Part shown: positions 47,389 through 58,998 of the stretch, piece by piece
Numbering within the stretch: the stretch's first letter is position 1
Layout: each line of letters begins with the position of its first letter
Assembly (NCBI GenBank): GCA_014529385.2
Contig: CM043969.1
Span: 73,383,676-73,447,675 of the forward strand
Reading direction: 5' to 3'
DNA from: Adiantum capillus-veneris
Taxonomy: Eukaryota > Streptophyta > Polypodiopsida > Polypodiales > Pteridaceae
Length of the DNA stretch: 64,000 nucleotides
Notes under the pieces: generated by a model
Told to the model about the DNA's origin: nothing
The model's input: the letters and a program-made list of their open reading frames with translations, nothing else
Database searches by the model: none
Made by a program: the position numbers and the translations under genes

Positions 47389-48370
47389 CCATGCTCCGCT
47401 TGAAATTCGCTGAGAGTTGCATTAGGCTCAGTCAGCAGGTAGCCGTCATGGCGACTTTGAACCGCCTCCGTGTTTCTTCATCTTCTTGCTCATCCTATTC
47501 ATCGTCTTCACTGGTTGAACCTCGTTTCTTTTCACGTAGAAGGCTCATTTTGCTAACATCCCAGTTACCACTTGTCAACTTGAACAGTACGAGGGTGTCA
47601 CACCACCCCGTCGCCAACAGCTGTCACTAATGACGAAGAGTGGGACCTTCGAGATATCTCCTCAGACTCAACGTTTCAATCAGGTTCAGAGAACTTCGGG
47701 ACTGCTGCTTTGGAGAAAGATGAAGGCGTAAGTCCATTGCCCAATCCTGATGAAGAGTGGTATAAGACTCAGGCTGAAGATGAGGAGTGGTTTCGGAGAG
47801 AGGAGGAGTTTTATGAAGCAAGGATCTCAGAGCAAGAAGACTGGAGCAAGCGACGTGGTGCTCGCCCAGCTGAGGCCCATGCTGATTACCTTGCACTTTC
47901 GGAGAGCTCTCTTTTCTTGCGTGTCCCATGGACACGTTTCAAGCTTCTGGCCCTGGTGGTCAGCACCGAAACAAAACTGACAGTGGAGTCCGCCTTACCC
48001 ATCTTCCAACGGGCATAGTAGCTCTCAGGCTGTGGATAATCGCTCACATCATAAAAATCGAGTTGTTGCTATGAGTCGCCTACGGCTACTTATTGCTGCC
48101 AACGTTAGATGGCCTGTGAAGATTCAAGGCTACCAGGCTCCTCCAGGGCTCTTACATGGAGGAAAAGTAGTGGAGATAAAATTGGGGTTAATCATCCAGA
48201 TTTTGCAAAGGGGATTCAGGCATTGTTAGACTTGTTATCTGCATTTTGTATGCGGCAGCAGTGCTTAGAGTGAATCCTAATGTACTCTCAAAAATTCTTA
48301 CTATGGACAAGACCTGTTGCAAGCAACGAACGAGCTGTTGATTTCCAAGGGTCAAAAGCCTTTTAAATGA
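47389..48370 (+). pseudogene. Pseudogene of a GGQ-domain (class I release-factor-like) protein
   Basis: Class I release-factor-domain proteins hydrolyse peptidyl-tRNA on ribosomes. The catalytic signature [20 protein letters not shown] is at about 47943-48000, followed by LPTGIVA and, in another frame, [18 protein letters not shown]. The C-terminal half (NHPDFAKGIQALLDLL, then TNELLISKGQKPFK and a stop at 48370) fits plant organelle-type members. The N-terminus, MLRLKFAESCIRL... with many Ser and Arg, looks like an organelle-targeting peptide. At least four frameshifts (near 47610, 47925, 48022 and 48185, and again near 48310) break it, and no intron interrupts about 980 bp. I infer a processed pseudogene, though no poly(A) remnant is visible. 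Confidence 0.8.
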
Positions 48371-48419
48371 GGCACTTTGTCTTTTTGCTTTCAAGGTAGC
48401 TTAATCTCCATTAATACCG

Positions 48420-49974
48420 CTATACTGGCCTCACCACTCCATATGTTTCTCTCACATTTTGTTGCTCCGAAGGGTAGTACTCACTTTGGTTGCTATACCA
48501 CATTGTAGATGGTACTGGCGTTGGTTTATTTGATGCTTCCATCATTGGCATGCATCTCATGTCTACCTGCATTCTAGCACCTTGCACCGGAGGTTGTTGT
48601 CCTAAGTTGTCCTAAGACAAGATGTGGCCTTAAAACTCCTACTGGTCCTGGCGCATTCCTCGTAATGTATCTAGGTGGAGTAGGTGCTTCTGGAACAGGT
48701 TGTGCATACCTCTCCCTAGCATTTTCCATGCTATAACAACACTCTTCCCCTGTATGGTTCTTCCATTTTCTCTCAATTTCACACCATTTCGGCTCTCCCG
48801 AATCAGACCTTACAAGAGGAATCAACCTCTTGACCAAGTCGTCGATAAGCTTTTCTTGATCAATAGGTGCCGTTGGCTTGGCAATGGACTCACTTACCTG
48901 TGAAACACTGTGCTGAGAGGATGTGTCATCTCCTTGACTCTTTAAGTCCGTTTATTTGTATGCCTCACAATTATCCACTAGATAAAGAGCTTTTTTGATC
49001 AACTCGTTTAGCGTCATCCTCCTTATCATATGCAGATCCTTCTGAAGGCCCTCATCTCTCATTCCCTGGATAAAGATCAGCATCAGTCGTGCTTGTGTAG
49101 AAAATTCCGCTCTCAGACAGAGCTTAACATATCTCTTGAGCCGTAATGATGCTTTGCGTACTGATTCATTCTCTTTCTGTTTGAATCTATGGATTTGCGA
49201 GACCGTGTTGTGAGCAATTCCTTTTGGCGAGAATTCTTCAATAAACTCCTCAAACAGCTCATCTATGGTCTCAAAATCTCATTTTTCCACCGAGTCGAAC
49301 CATGTAGCTGCATCATCTTCTAGAGTCAATCCAAATCCCGCAAACTGTGTCGCAAAATCTGAAACTTCCTCTGCTCTAATCACTCTTCTAAAAGCCGCTA
49401 CGTGATCTCTCGGATCTTTATCTCCGGAGTATTTTCTGTTTACCCATTTCTGGACTTGGGATGGTCTAACTTGTCGATTGTCTACAAGTCTAACCAGAGA
49501 CTCTCCCAATCTTTCTCTCGTTATCGCTCTTGAAGGGAATCCTGGTGGATCTCTTCTTGGAATTCCTATAGAAAATCTTGTGTTTGGTGGAGGCATTTGT
49601 GGTCCTTCATTGACCAAATATCCACCTCTTTTTAGTACAGTCTGTGGATTTGTGTTTTCTACAACTCTGTATTCTGGTCCATACTTGTCGACAACTATAG
49701 ATCTCCATTGACAGTCGACTCTGTATGTGTAGACATATAAGAGCTTGTAATCCGTTATCTCTTCTAGGTATGGATCTGAGCACCTATAAAGATTGACCTC
49801 ATTGTCGTCAATGTATCTATATAGTCCTTCACCCTCATGAACAATCATCCAAACTCTCTCAACAAGATGGATCTTTCTCAATTGCAAGTTTGGAAGATCC
49901 ATTATGGGAGGATATTCCTCTATCGTCGGGATCTCCAAGCTTGTGTAAGCTGCATTTGAATTTAGGATAGACAT
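48420..49974 (-). pseudogene. gag of element D, broken
   Basis: The frame starts MSILNSNAAYTSLEIPTIEE. After about 170 residues it shows a Retrotrans_gag-type region: GDKDPRDHVAAFRRVIRAEE, FGLTLEDDAATWFDS, then LFEEFIEEFSPKG. In-frame stops occur at about 49276 (after DSVEK) and 48953 (after EAYK). The last part (DDLVKRLIPLV ... KWKNHTGEECCY) shifts frame near 48595 into a Pro/Gln-rich tail. It would have formed the capsid and is now inactive. The first 170 residues resemble nothing I recognise. Confidence 0.72.
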
Positions 49975-50365
49975 AATTTCTGGGCTTAAGAGCTTTTGCT
50001 TGGTTCAAGTAAACTTAGTCCACTGTGTTCAAGTGCTTTGGTTAGGGAAAAGTCGAAACTATGTCCAAAAGCGCAACCGTTTTGTCACAATTCTCATAAA
50101 TTGTCTCTTTTAGACACCCCTGACTTCCGGATGAATTTTGAATTTTGAGTCTAAGATCTGTAGAGCCGCTCTCAGGCTACGTTTTGATATAAAAACTTTT
50201 CCGATCCGATACCGTTTGTGAAAGTTATGGCCAAAATAGTGAAATGCAGTTTAGACTGGTCAAAATGAGTCCAAATTCAATTTTGAAAAAAGATTTGGGA
50301 TCTCTGTGACACTGTGAACACTTCTGTATGGTCAAAATTACAGTTGGACCCTAAAACTGGCCTAG

Positions 50366-51785
50366 AGATATCCTACACGTAGGATGTCTATATACTCAGT
50401 ATTTAACAAAATTTGGTCTAGAGACTCCCCTTAAGTCTAGCAACACAATGGTATGCTCAGAATTTCATTTGGACCTAAAAATGGCCTTGAGACATCCTAC
50501 ACGTAGGATGTCTTTTTGCTCAGAATGACTTGAAATTTTCACCCCAGCTTCTCCTTGATGTGCTTATCACAGTGGTGTGCTTATAGGTTGGTTTGGAGTC
50601 CTAAATCAAGCTAAAGACATCCTACGCGTAGGATGTCTTTTTGCTCCGTTTCAGCTTAAACTTGCACTGTAGCTTCCCCTTGACGTGCTTAACTCACAGC
50701 TATTTTTACTTTTTGATTCTGACACCTATAGGTTGGTCAAATGATCAAGAATCTGTTCCAAAAGCTTGATGTCTGTTCTGATGAATTCCTAAGTCAAATC
50801 AACTCCAAATTGGACCAAATTTGACTAGGAGGCTTACCTAAGGCTATACAACACCCTGCTATGTCCACAGTTTGAATTTGGCCTCTAAATCATGCCTTAG
50901 ACATCCTACGCGTAGGATGTCTAATGTCTAACTGCTCAGAAAACCCCCAAATTTGAACCACAGACTCTCCTTAAGGTGCTGATCATTGTGGTATGCTCAG
51001 AATTTTGTTTAGTGTCCAAAATCACACAGAAGACATCCTACGTGTAGGATGTCTTTTTGGCCTGTTTGACCCCAGACTTGTCCCACAGCTTCCCCTTGAT
51101 GTCAGTAACCCGGTGGTATGCTTAGATTTTGGTTTGGATTTCAAAAGTCCCAATTTTTAGCTGTTCTTGCCTTTTTCAGTCAAAAGTGTTAAAGTCCGCT
51201 TTGAACCCAAGTTTCTCACCCAAATGAGCTGAAAACTCTCACATGCATTCAATACAACATTTAGAACATGCCTTTGGAGTCATCCTATGGCTTGGTCTCA
51301 AAAATTATGCCTTGGACACAATTTGGGTAGGATGTCTGGCAATTCTCGTCTTTTGGCTTTGATCTGTCAAAATTTGGTCAAATTTCCACTTTTCAGGTGA
51401 AAATAGGGTAAAACCTACCTTCTAAACACACTGGTAACCTCAGATTTTCAAAATTTCCACCAGATCACCCTGTAGACATCCTACACGTAGGATGTGTACT
51501 GCTGATTTTTTGAAACTGAAGTGTCCCTGATGCTTCCTTATGCTCTCAGCAAGTGCAAGTATGCTTCACAATTGCAAAAACATGCAAAAATCACTCAATT
51601 TAAGCCTTTTCTGAAATTTTACGTTTTCTAACTCCGCCTTTTGGCTTTTGGTCAACAAAAATAGGGAAAAACACCCAAGTCAATATGTTACTAGGGTAAA
51701 ACCTACCCTCTGAACCCATTGGTGCAGTCAGAATTTTCAAATTTGGTCTCCAGAACCCCCTTGAGACATCCTACACGTAGGATTT
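50366..51785. repeat. Array of ACATCCTAC/GTAGGATGT palindromes in the element D leader
   Basis: Seven copies of the near-perfect 20 bp palindrome ACATCCTACRYGTAGGATGT start at 50368, 50492, 50617, 50901, 51033, 51476 and 51766. A degraded half-copy lies near 51323. The central two bases vary (AC, GC, GT) while the arms are conserved. Flanks also repeat: AAATGGCCTTGAG-like before, CTTTTTGCTCAG-like after, giving a loose unit of about 115-130 bp with gaps. As RNA each copy could form a hairpin or pair with another molecule. As DNA each is a symmetric binding site. Confidence 0.85.
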
Positions 51786-52303
51786 CTATGTTTACAGAAT
51801 TGCAGGTTTTCTTCACAGAACCCTTGCAAATGCTCTTTTATATGCACAGCATCAGTCAGTCATACAAAAATATCCACAAAAGCTTGTTTAATGCATTTTT
51901 ACCCTCAAAAGCACACTTTTTCGTGATTTCAAATGCAATCAAGCACTTTAGCAAATAATTCAGTGATGAATAGCTCTAGATCACAATCGGATCACTTACC
52001 TAAAGCTACTTCTACAAATCATGTGGGGTTTTGCATCTATGAGTAGAAAAACGCTTCACTGCCACTAGTAAACGCTTTTATCACCTCACAAATCACTCGA
52101 CCACCAACAACTACTCTAATCCACAGATCCTAACTAAACCTATCTAGTCGCAGACCCTCGGCAAGACACACGCTTCCTAGCTATCCACTTGATCGCGGAA
52201 TATCCTCTTCCGGATCCACTTAAGAAAAACGCTTTCTTTAGCGGAAACTAAATCAAGCAACTATCACACGAGTGTTAGTAGGAAACCTACTTAGGTCCTT
52301 GTG

Positions 52304-52321
52304 TCCCCGGCAGCGGCGCCA
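52304..52321 (-). other. Primer-binding site of element D (tRNA-Asp type)
   Basis: The minus strand reads TGGCGCCGCTGCCGGGGA, one base after the LTR end CCAACA. It matches the tRNA-Asp-type primer sites known from several plant Ty3/gypsy lineages except for one base. Confidence 0.75.
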
Positions 52322-52322
52322 A

Positions 52323-53282
52323 TGTTGGACGGAAAGTGACTCACACACCCATGAAGTGCATGCAAACACTACCTAGATCAACATAATGTCAATCGAGGAC
52401 ACAGATGACACGATCGGCACACGGAGGAAATCTCTTAAGCTTGTCAGGCTGAGACCATCCTACACATACAACAGTCTGGAAGGCCAACTAAACCACAATC
52501 AAGAACCTCACTGCCCTCAACTGCCCCACCTAGCCACATACACACATACGAAAGGTAACTCACCTAATCATGCCAGATTCATACGAAACTTAAGGAACAC
52601 CATCCCCTCACTAGGATACACCTGTCCCTAAGCTTCTACACTCAAAACCCTCACTCTAAACTCGTCTGCGGAAAACGCGTAGGATGATAGAGCCAAATTT
52701 TGAAAGTGCCTGAAACTGAAATTTATGAGTACATATGCGTAGCTTATGTTGCCACGATTCTATAGACTACTAGCACGCAGAAAACAGACATCGTTTGATA
52801 CACTTACGACCACAAATAGCTCGTAGATGCGTCGGCGTGTGCGCTTCGTCTCGCGTGGAATGCTTGGTGTTGTCGCGTAGCTCTCCTCGAGCCTACAGCA
52901 ATGGTGCAGTCAGATCTCCAATGCGTTGAGCGAGCCGGGCGTAGCGAGAGGATGAAGCTCACGCTCACTCTCTTTCTCTCTCACACACAGTAGACGGCAG
53001 CGCTAAAGTTTGATTATGATTAAAAGTTTTTCTTAAAAAATGACCTAGGTACCTTATATACTAAGGCTACCTTAGGTTTAACCAAAAAATGGGGTTGAAA
53101 GGGTCAAATGGCTTTGTATTTACAATCTGGAAGTGCCATTGCACCCCGGCTTCTGAAACTAGAATAACTGCTCATTACAAATGACGTTTATAGCCATAAT
53201 CCGCAGCATTTCATAACTCGCAAAAGATAAGACTTTGGTACGAAACTTGAGTTATGTTGTGTTGTTGACCCAGCGGTCAACA
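52323..53282 (-). repeat. 5' LTR of element D
   Basis: The ends on the minus strand are TGTTGACCG and GTCCAACA, giving TGTTG/CAACA terminal inversion. A TATATAAGG box lies on the minus strand at about 53060-53052. The first 20 bp at the right edge (53263-53282) form an 8 bp-armed palindrome TGTTGACC-CAGC-GGTCAACA. The second LTR is absent, so the outer edge rests on the terminal motif and the sudden start of B2 pol homology. Confidence 0.6.
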
Positions 53283-54453
53283 AGGGGCAACAAATCTTTG
53301 TAGTAAAACTCAATAAGGCGGATGACTCAAAGGACAACACCACTCCAGAATGGCTTAAGGAATTTACGGATATATTTCCGGAAGATCTATCAAATTCACA
53401 TTCCCCAAGGGACATAGACCACGAAATAGAAACCTTTCCAAGTAGTGAACCAATTTCAAAAAGACCCTACAAAATGTCCCTCCCTGAAGCTATTGATTAA
53501 AAGAACAGCTTCGTCAACTTATTGAACAAGGATTCATTAGACCAAGCATTTCACCCTGGCGAGCGCCTGTTCTATTCCAAAAGAAGAAGGATGGATATTT
53601 ACGTCTCTGCATCGATTATAGGGGACTTATCCAGGTATCGGTGAAGAATAAGTATCCTATTCCTTGCATCGACGAATTACTTGTTGATAGATTACATGGA
53701 GCCAAGGTATTCACAAAAATTGATCTCATATTAGGTTACCATCAAATCCAGATTAAGGAAGCAGATACTTATAAAACTGCATTCAACACCCGGTATGGGC
53801 ATTATGAGTTCATTGTGATGCATTTCGGTCTTACGAATGCTCAGGCTACTTTTAACCATCTCATGCAAGATATATTCAGAGAATATCTGGATGATTTTGT
53901 GTTGGTATTTTTTGACGATATCTTGGTATATTCCAAAGATGAAAAAGAGCATGAAGACCATGTACGTAGAGTACTTCATCTTCTACGCCAACATCAATTG
54001 TATGCCAAGATGAGTAAATGTGTGTTCTTCACGCCCGAAGTTAGCTATCTTGGATTTATAATAAACCCTGAAGGAATCTCTGTAGACCTTGCAAAGATTA
54101 AGGACATAATAGATTGGCCACAACCCAAGATGGTCAGTGAGATTCGAGGATTCTTGGGCATTACAGGATGGTATAGAATCTTCGTCAAAGATTATGCAGT
54201 CATCGCCGCACCCTTGATGCAGCTACTTAAAAAGACAACCAAACTTACATGGGAAAAAGAACAGGAAGAGTGTTTCCTCAAACTAAAACAAAATCTCACC
54301 TCAGTCCCTGTACTCAAATTCCCTGACTTCACTCAAGAGTTTATAGTAGTAACCGATACCAGCGGCCTTGCTATAGGAGGAGTCTTAAACCAAGAAGGCA
54401 GACCCAAACTTCTCGAAAATTAAGAATCCACGAGCTGAATTATCCAACGCATG
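53283..54453 (+). pseudogene. pol fragment of element B2 (RT to RNase H)
   Basis: The plus-strand sequence is closely related to element B pol. It has [23 protein letters not shown], then a 1 bp loss near 53500 and the RT region ([45 protein letters not shown]). RNase H begins ([19 protein letters not shown]) and homology ends near 54453. Everything from RNase H to the end of pol has been deleted, with the 3' LTR nearly adjoining. Several substituted motif residues show decay. Confidence 0.85.
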
Positions 54454-54507
54454 ATTTTCCCAAATTCGGTTGAGATGAGGACATCTCAATTCCTTAAGTT
54501 GGGATGA

Positions 54508-57500
54508 TGGTAAGATTTCCAGTTTCTGAAACCTTAGAAACTGTACAAAGCCTGATCAAATTAACTTGGTTGTTAAGAAAACACTGTAGAATGATCCAAC
54601 TATGGTAAATATTGGTATTTTTGGAACCGTAACTAGAGCTTTACTATGGTTAGAATTTTTCAAAACCGAATTCCGATAAAATCTGAAAAAGTTTCGGGCT
54701 CTAAACGGTTACACTATGAATTTAATTAGTTAAGTAAAATTGAATGGTTTCAGTAATTATTACTACTAAAGACTTTATATCATAAGGTTCTAGAAATTGC
54801 AGATATTTCCAAGTTTAATCATTAAAAGTTAGAAAAAATAGCAGAAATCGATTCTGGAAGCTGGGGGGGTTATGTGGAGCTGTGTGGAACCTATCCAGGA
54901 CAGACTTAGTAGCAGGTGGTGCTAGATGGAAGTTGGGGGCTTGCTTGAGGTGCCAGGACCTACTAGAAACAGCCGAGGGACCCTGAAAAGCTATAAATAA
55001 ACACCCTTCTTCACAAAAAATTAGACTCAAAGCCTTGGAAAATTCTATTTCATCTAGAGGGACCTCTTCTCAGAAATCACTAGAGAGCAAAGCTCTAGTT
55101 GGTTAATGAACAATAATTAGCACTAACCCTTTTTAATTAGTAGAACTATGTTAATCTATTTATATTTTTTAATTAATTGAATATTAAACCTATTTATACT
55201 CTAAAATTCTCTCCTAATTCTAAACTCTCTACTAATTATTGAGATTAAGCTTGGGAATACTAATCTAATTAATTATTTATTATATTAAGGCTAAAATTAC
55301 TCATTTTAATTATAAATTAATGATAATTATACTAATTAAATTTAGATTAAGATGTGATAATTATCAAAGATTTTTGAAACTATCAATATGGTAGGAAAAT
55401 TACATTTTAATATTTTGAGTAATTTTTGTAATTATTTAAGAAAAATTACACTATTTTTAAGGGAAAAATAAAGAGGAAAATGATTAAATTAATCCAAAAA
55501 GCTTAGAGATAATCATCAGAGGTAACATACATCTTAAGAAACTTGTGATAATTATATTAACCTCAAATATTTAATCTAACTAGTTATCTTACCAGAAAAA
55601 CACAGTTTTTAAGAGAAAATAAAAGGGGAAAAATAGCAAACTAATCCAAAAATCTTTGAGATATTTATCAAAGGTAAAATACATCTTAAGAAACCTGTGA
55701 TAGTTATCTTAACTTTAGATAATTAGTTTAACTAATTATCTCAGCAAAAAAACACTATTTTTAAGAAAAAATAAAAGGGGGAAAATAGCAAATTAATCCA
55801 AAAATCTTTGAGATAACTATCAGACATAAAAAACATTTTAAGGAACCGGTGATAATTATCTTAACCTCAAATAATTAGTTTAGCTAATTATGTTAACTAA
55901 TAGTAACAGATTTTTTATATAAATCGGAAAAAGGAAATTAGTAAATGAATTTATATAATTACCCAATAATTATTAGAGGTCAAAAATAACTTTTGAAGGT
56001 TGGAAAAGTTACCTTAGCCCAAAAAAAATTAGTATAATAATTTATCGTCGAACAGTATTGCCTAAATTAGACCATAAATCTAGAAGGAAAAAGTTATAAA
56101 TCAACTTTATGAGCTAGCCATAAAATTCTTGGAGATATAACATATCAAATTCGATCTAGGGTAAATAACCCACTAGCAGATAGGTAACTCATAATTTACT
56201 AAGTCCAAAATAGGATATTTTTGGAATATAAACTAAGGAGAAATTTAGTAAAATAGCTCCAATAATTATACGATAATTATGGGAGAATACTAATAACACC
56301 AGGAAGTTACCGGAGAAATATCTCATCCAATATTTAACAAGGATACCTATTTACTCCAAGAATCCTTATTTTTGAATAAAAAGAAGAAAATAATTATTCA
56401 TTTAATTCTCTAATAGATTAAGTCCTTTTATAAAGGCTGCCAATATGGCTCCAAAAAGAACCAGAGGAAATCCTCTTTCCGATGAAGAGGATACAATCAA
56501 CAAAAGAAATAGAGCAACACATGACCATGAGGCTGGGCCTAGTCATAGGCCTACGAAGGAAAGGCTGAAGGCGCCAGCGCAGCAGCAAATGGCTGACCAG
56601 TCCATAGGTGGATTTCCTTTTTGTTCACTTGAGTCTTTAATTAGATTAAAGTTCATTTATAAATTAACATTGCATACGTAAGTACTAGGAAGGATTAATG
56701 GGCCGTAAACGGAAGGTGACTTCGAAGAAACCAACGAGCAATGGTTGTAAATAGGAAAGAAATGATTAGGCTATGACTGATTGACCTAGGAAAGAAATGG
56801 ATCATCCTTAAGACAACTTGTCCCAAGACACTTCTGATTCCTTGGAATATTTTACTCCAGGTAATGAGTAATGATGGCGACTCCGCCATGGATGAGTCGG
56901 TTTCCTCAGTGTGTGTGGAGTCTTTACCCCGTGCTTGTTTGTGCTTGTGGATATTACTTAGGATATCGAGTTTATCCTAAGGAACTGCCCGGTTGTATGG
57001 GAAACCGGTTGGGGTATGGGCGCTCGGACTATGGGTGATGGTTTTTTTCCACCCCGGTTCTTATAAATAAGGAATGGGTTTCGTTTTTTCACCCCTGCAT
57101 AGGTGGTCTTGAGACAAGCCAGTAGTGGTCAGAGTTACTCCAAAATGACAGTACCTTGTCTTAAGTCTAAAGATGTTTGTTTGCTAAAAGAATGTTTTCA
57201 ATACTATTTTAAAGGGTTGTTTTAAGGAAATTCAGTTATGAAAGTTAAAAGAAATCATTGTTTTAATTGTGACAAGAATGTGGTAGTAATTAAATAACAA
57301 AGAAACATGTGTGAGTGCGGGGTGGTAAGTGGGGATTGACTAAGATTGTCAATCATGGACGGGTGGACCTGATTAGTCAGGTAATTATCCATTCCTGCAC
57401 ACTGAAAACGTCTAGAAACTTCTCCACTTGGAAATGGAGTCCACCAGTGGCTGTGCCCTCACATATGTTAGGGGAAAAAAAGCGTGGCTAAGGAAACCTT

Positions 57501-57739
57501 AATCCGAATGATGGAAGTTATAGGGCCGGAATAGTTTTTTTTATTCAACAAGTTGTTCCATTTCCACTGCGAGACAGGACTAGGTCTCCTTCTAGGTCTA
57601 TAAAACCTAAACCATTATTAATGGTAAGGGTGAATTCCCTGGATTCTTCTTGTTTAGGGACTCAGATTTTATTAGGCCTAGAGACCTGTCAAGGATCCCA
57701 TTCTGCTTTTTGGTGTCGGCGGGATTGGGGACCTCACAG
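54508..57739 (+). repeat. 3' LTR of element B2 (B-related, ~3.2 kb)
   Basis: It starts TGGTAAGATTTCC after GAGATGAGGACATCTCAATTCC, which parallels the end of the element B internal region, and it ends GGGGACCTCACA like the B LTR. The sequence is otherwise strongly diverged and AT-rich, with three imperfect ~115 bp repeats near 55500-55870 (AGCAAATTAATCCAAAAATCTTTGAGATA-like). A coding-like segment opens at 56445. It identifies B2 as a separate subfamily of the same lineage. Confidence 0.7.
56445..56607 (+). CDS. Putative gag first exon in the LTR of B2
   Basis: ATGGCTCCAAAAAGAACC opens MAPKRTRGNPLSDEED..., later containing DHEAGPS. It resembles the LTR exon of element B (MAPK start, DHEAG) and lies at a similar distance from the LTR start (about 1940 versus 1824 bp). 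A possible donor is CATAG|GTGGATTT at 56607, but the phase differs from element B and the exact exon end is uncertain. The continuation is lost because the element lacks its 5' half. Confidence 0.45.
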
Positions 57740-58998
57740 AATGCCTCTGATCAAAGCATTGCGTTGACATGTGTGTCGGCTCATATCTACCACTTCTATG
57801 CCAATCCACAATTGTTGTATCTCTTCCAGTAATGGACGAAGATACACATCCATATTCTTAACTTTATGCCGCACTGACACAATCAAGCTTAGAAACAGGT
57901 TCCCCTTCCAGAGAGGTCAACACGGGGGAATATTGTAGTTGATGATGACAATTGGCCATACATTGTAAGATGTTGACCTCTAACCAAATGGATTTACGCC
58001 ATCCATAGCCAGGCCGAGGTGCAAATTTTGAGCTTCCCTGGCAATATCCGGCCATGTGTCGTCTATATGCTTCCAGGATGTGCAATCTGCAAGAATCCAC
58101 AGCTCACCATCCGCAGATCTATTCTCGTAGTGCCATGATGCTAGGGCGGCCATGGACTTACATTCAAAGAAATATTTGATGCGAGGTAGCAGAGAAAAGT
58201 GTCGCAAAATCTTCTGCGGAATTTTTTGTCCGTGGAGATCTACTCAATATCTCTCGGAATCACATTTTGGACACTTCTCCATGTCTATGTATTCCCCTCT
58301 AAAAAGAATGCAATCGTTGGGATAAGCGTGAATAAAATTTTAATCCATCACCAAGTTTTGCAAGATCTTTCTTTTGGAATCTGGCATCACATTATTAGCT
58401 GGCAGTATGTTCTCTTTGAGTAATCTACATAGCAAAAAAAATGCGGTATACTTGTGTAAGTAATCTATCGGATCATTATACATTTAGAGGTTTTTATTGA
58501 AGTAAACACATTGTAATAGATCACCTGAAAAGTGTTGTGATGCTAGTGTCACTCCATCCAAACTTTTCCTGCATGTTGAAAAGAACCAGGAGCGCCTTCA
58601 ATCTAGACACACGTGCTCCACCATACAATTGCATATCGATTTCACTTTTCGTGTCATCATAGATAAGCCTTTTTGAATCCATGATTGTCTCAATCATTTC
58701 ATTGATCTCGGCCTCAAACATAGCCTTGTTGGGAATGTGGTTTGCATGATCACCCTTCGAGCTGTCAAAGGCTACATCTTGTGGCCTCACATATGTTGCT
58801 TGATCGAAGCACCTGTGCATACGTCTATTGGGTTGCAAGATTGCTGCTTGTTGGCCAGTTTCAAAGTCTGACGAGTTGTAATTGGCAACAACTCGATCTA
58901 TAATAGATGGGTCAAACTCGTCAAATTTGAGAACATGCTGCAAAGAAATGCGTCTTGTCCATCGCAAAGCATGTTTGCATTGATTTTACAAGGACATA
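57740..58998 (-). pseudogene. CACTA (En/Spm) TNP2-type transposase fragment
   Basis: Minus-strand frames match the TNP2 transposase of CACTA DNA transposons. In order they are: an N-terminal part with GGARVSRLKALLVLF and KFGWSDTSI (58967-58521), NNVMPDSKRKILQNL, GEYIDMEKCPKCDSERY (about 58300), then HFSLLPRIKYFFECKSM, WHYENRSADGELW and LHLGLAMDGVNPFG (58207-57980), and finally KNMDVYLRPLLEEIQQLW near 57850. Stops and frame changes are present. The 3' part is cut off exactly at the LTR end of B2 (57739) and the 5' part by the LTR of element C (58999), so only a fragment remains. No CACTA termini are visible. Confidence 0.82.

Larger units (their letters stand above)
48400..53282 (-). mobile_element. 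Element D: truncated Ty3/gypsy element with tRNA-Asp-type primer site
   Basis: In minus-strand order it has a 960 bp 5' LTR (53282-52323, TGTTG...CAACA ends), a primer site TGGCGCCGCTGCCGGGGA, a 2.3 kb leader with repeated palindromes, and gag (49974 to about 48420). There it breaks off next to the GGQ pseudogene, with protease, pol and the 3' LTR missing. The primer type and long leader differ from elements A and B, so this is another gypsy lineage. It is inserted into the pol fragment of B2. Confidence 0.72.

Noticed and set aside
50366..51785. Palindrome array considered as a CRISPR array
   Set aside because: Spacing is irregular (115-440 bp), flanks are themselves repeated, the context is a plant retroelement leader, and no cas genes exist.
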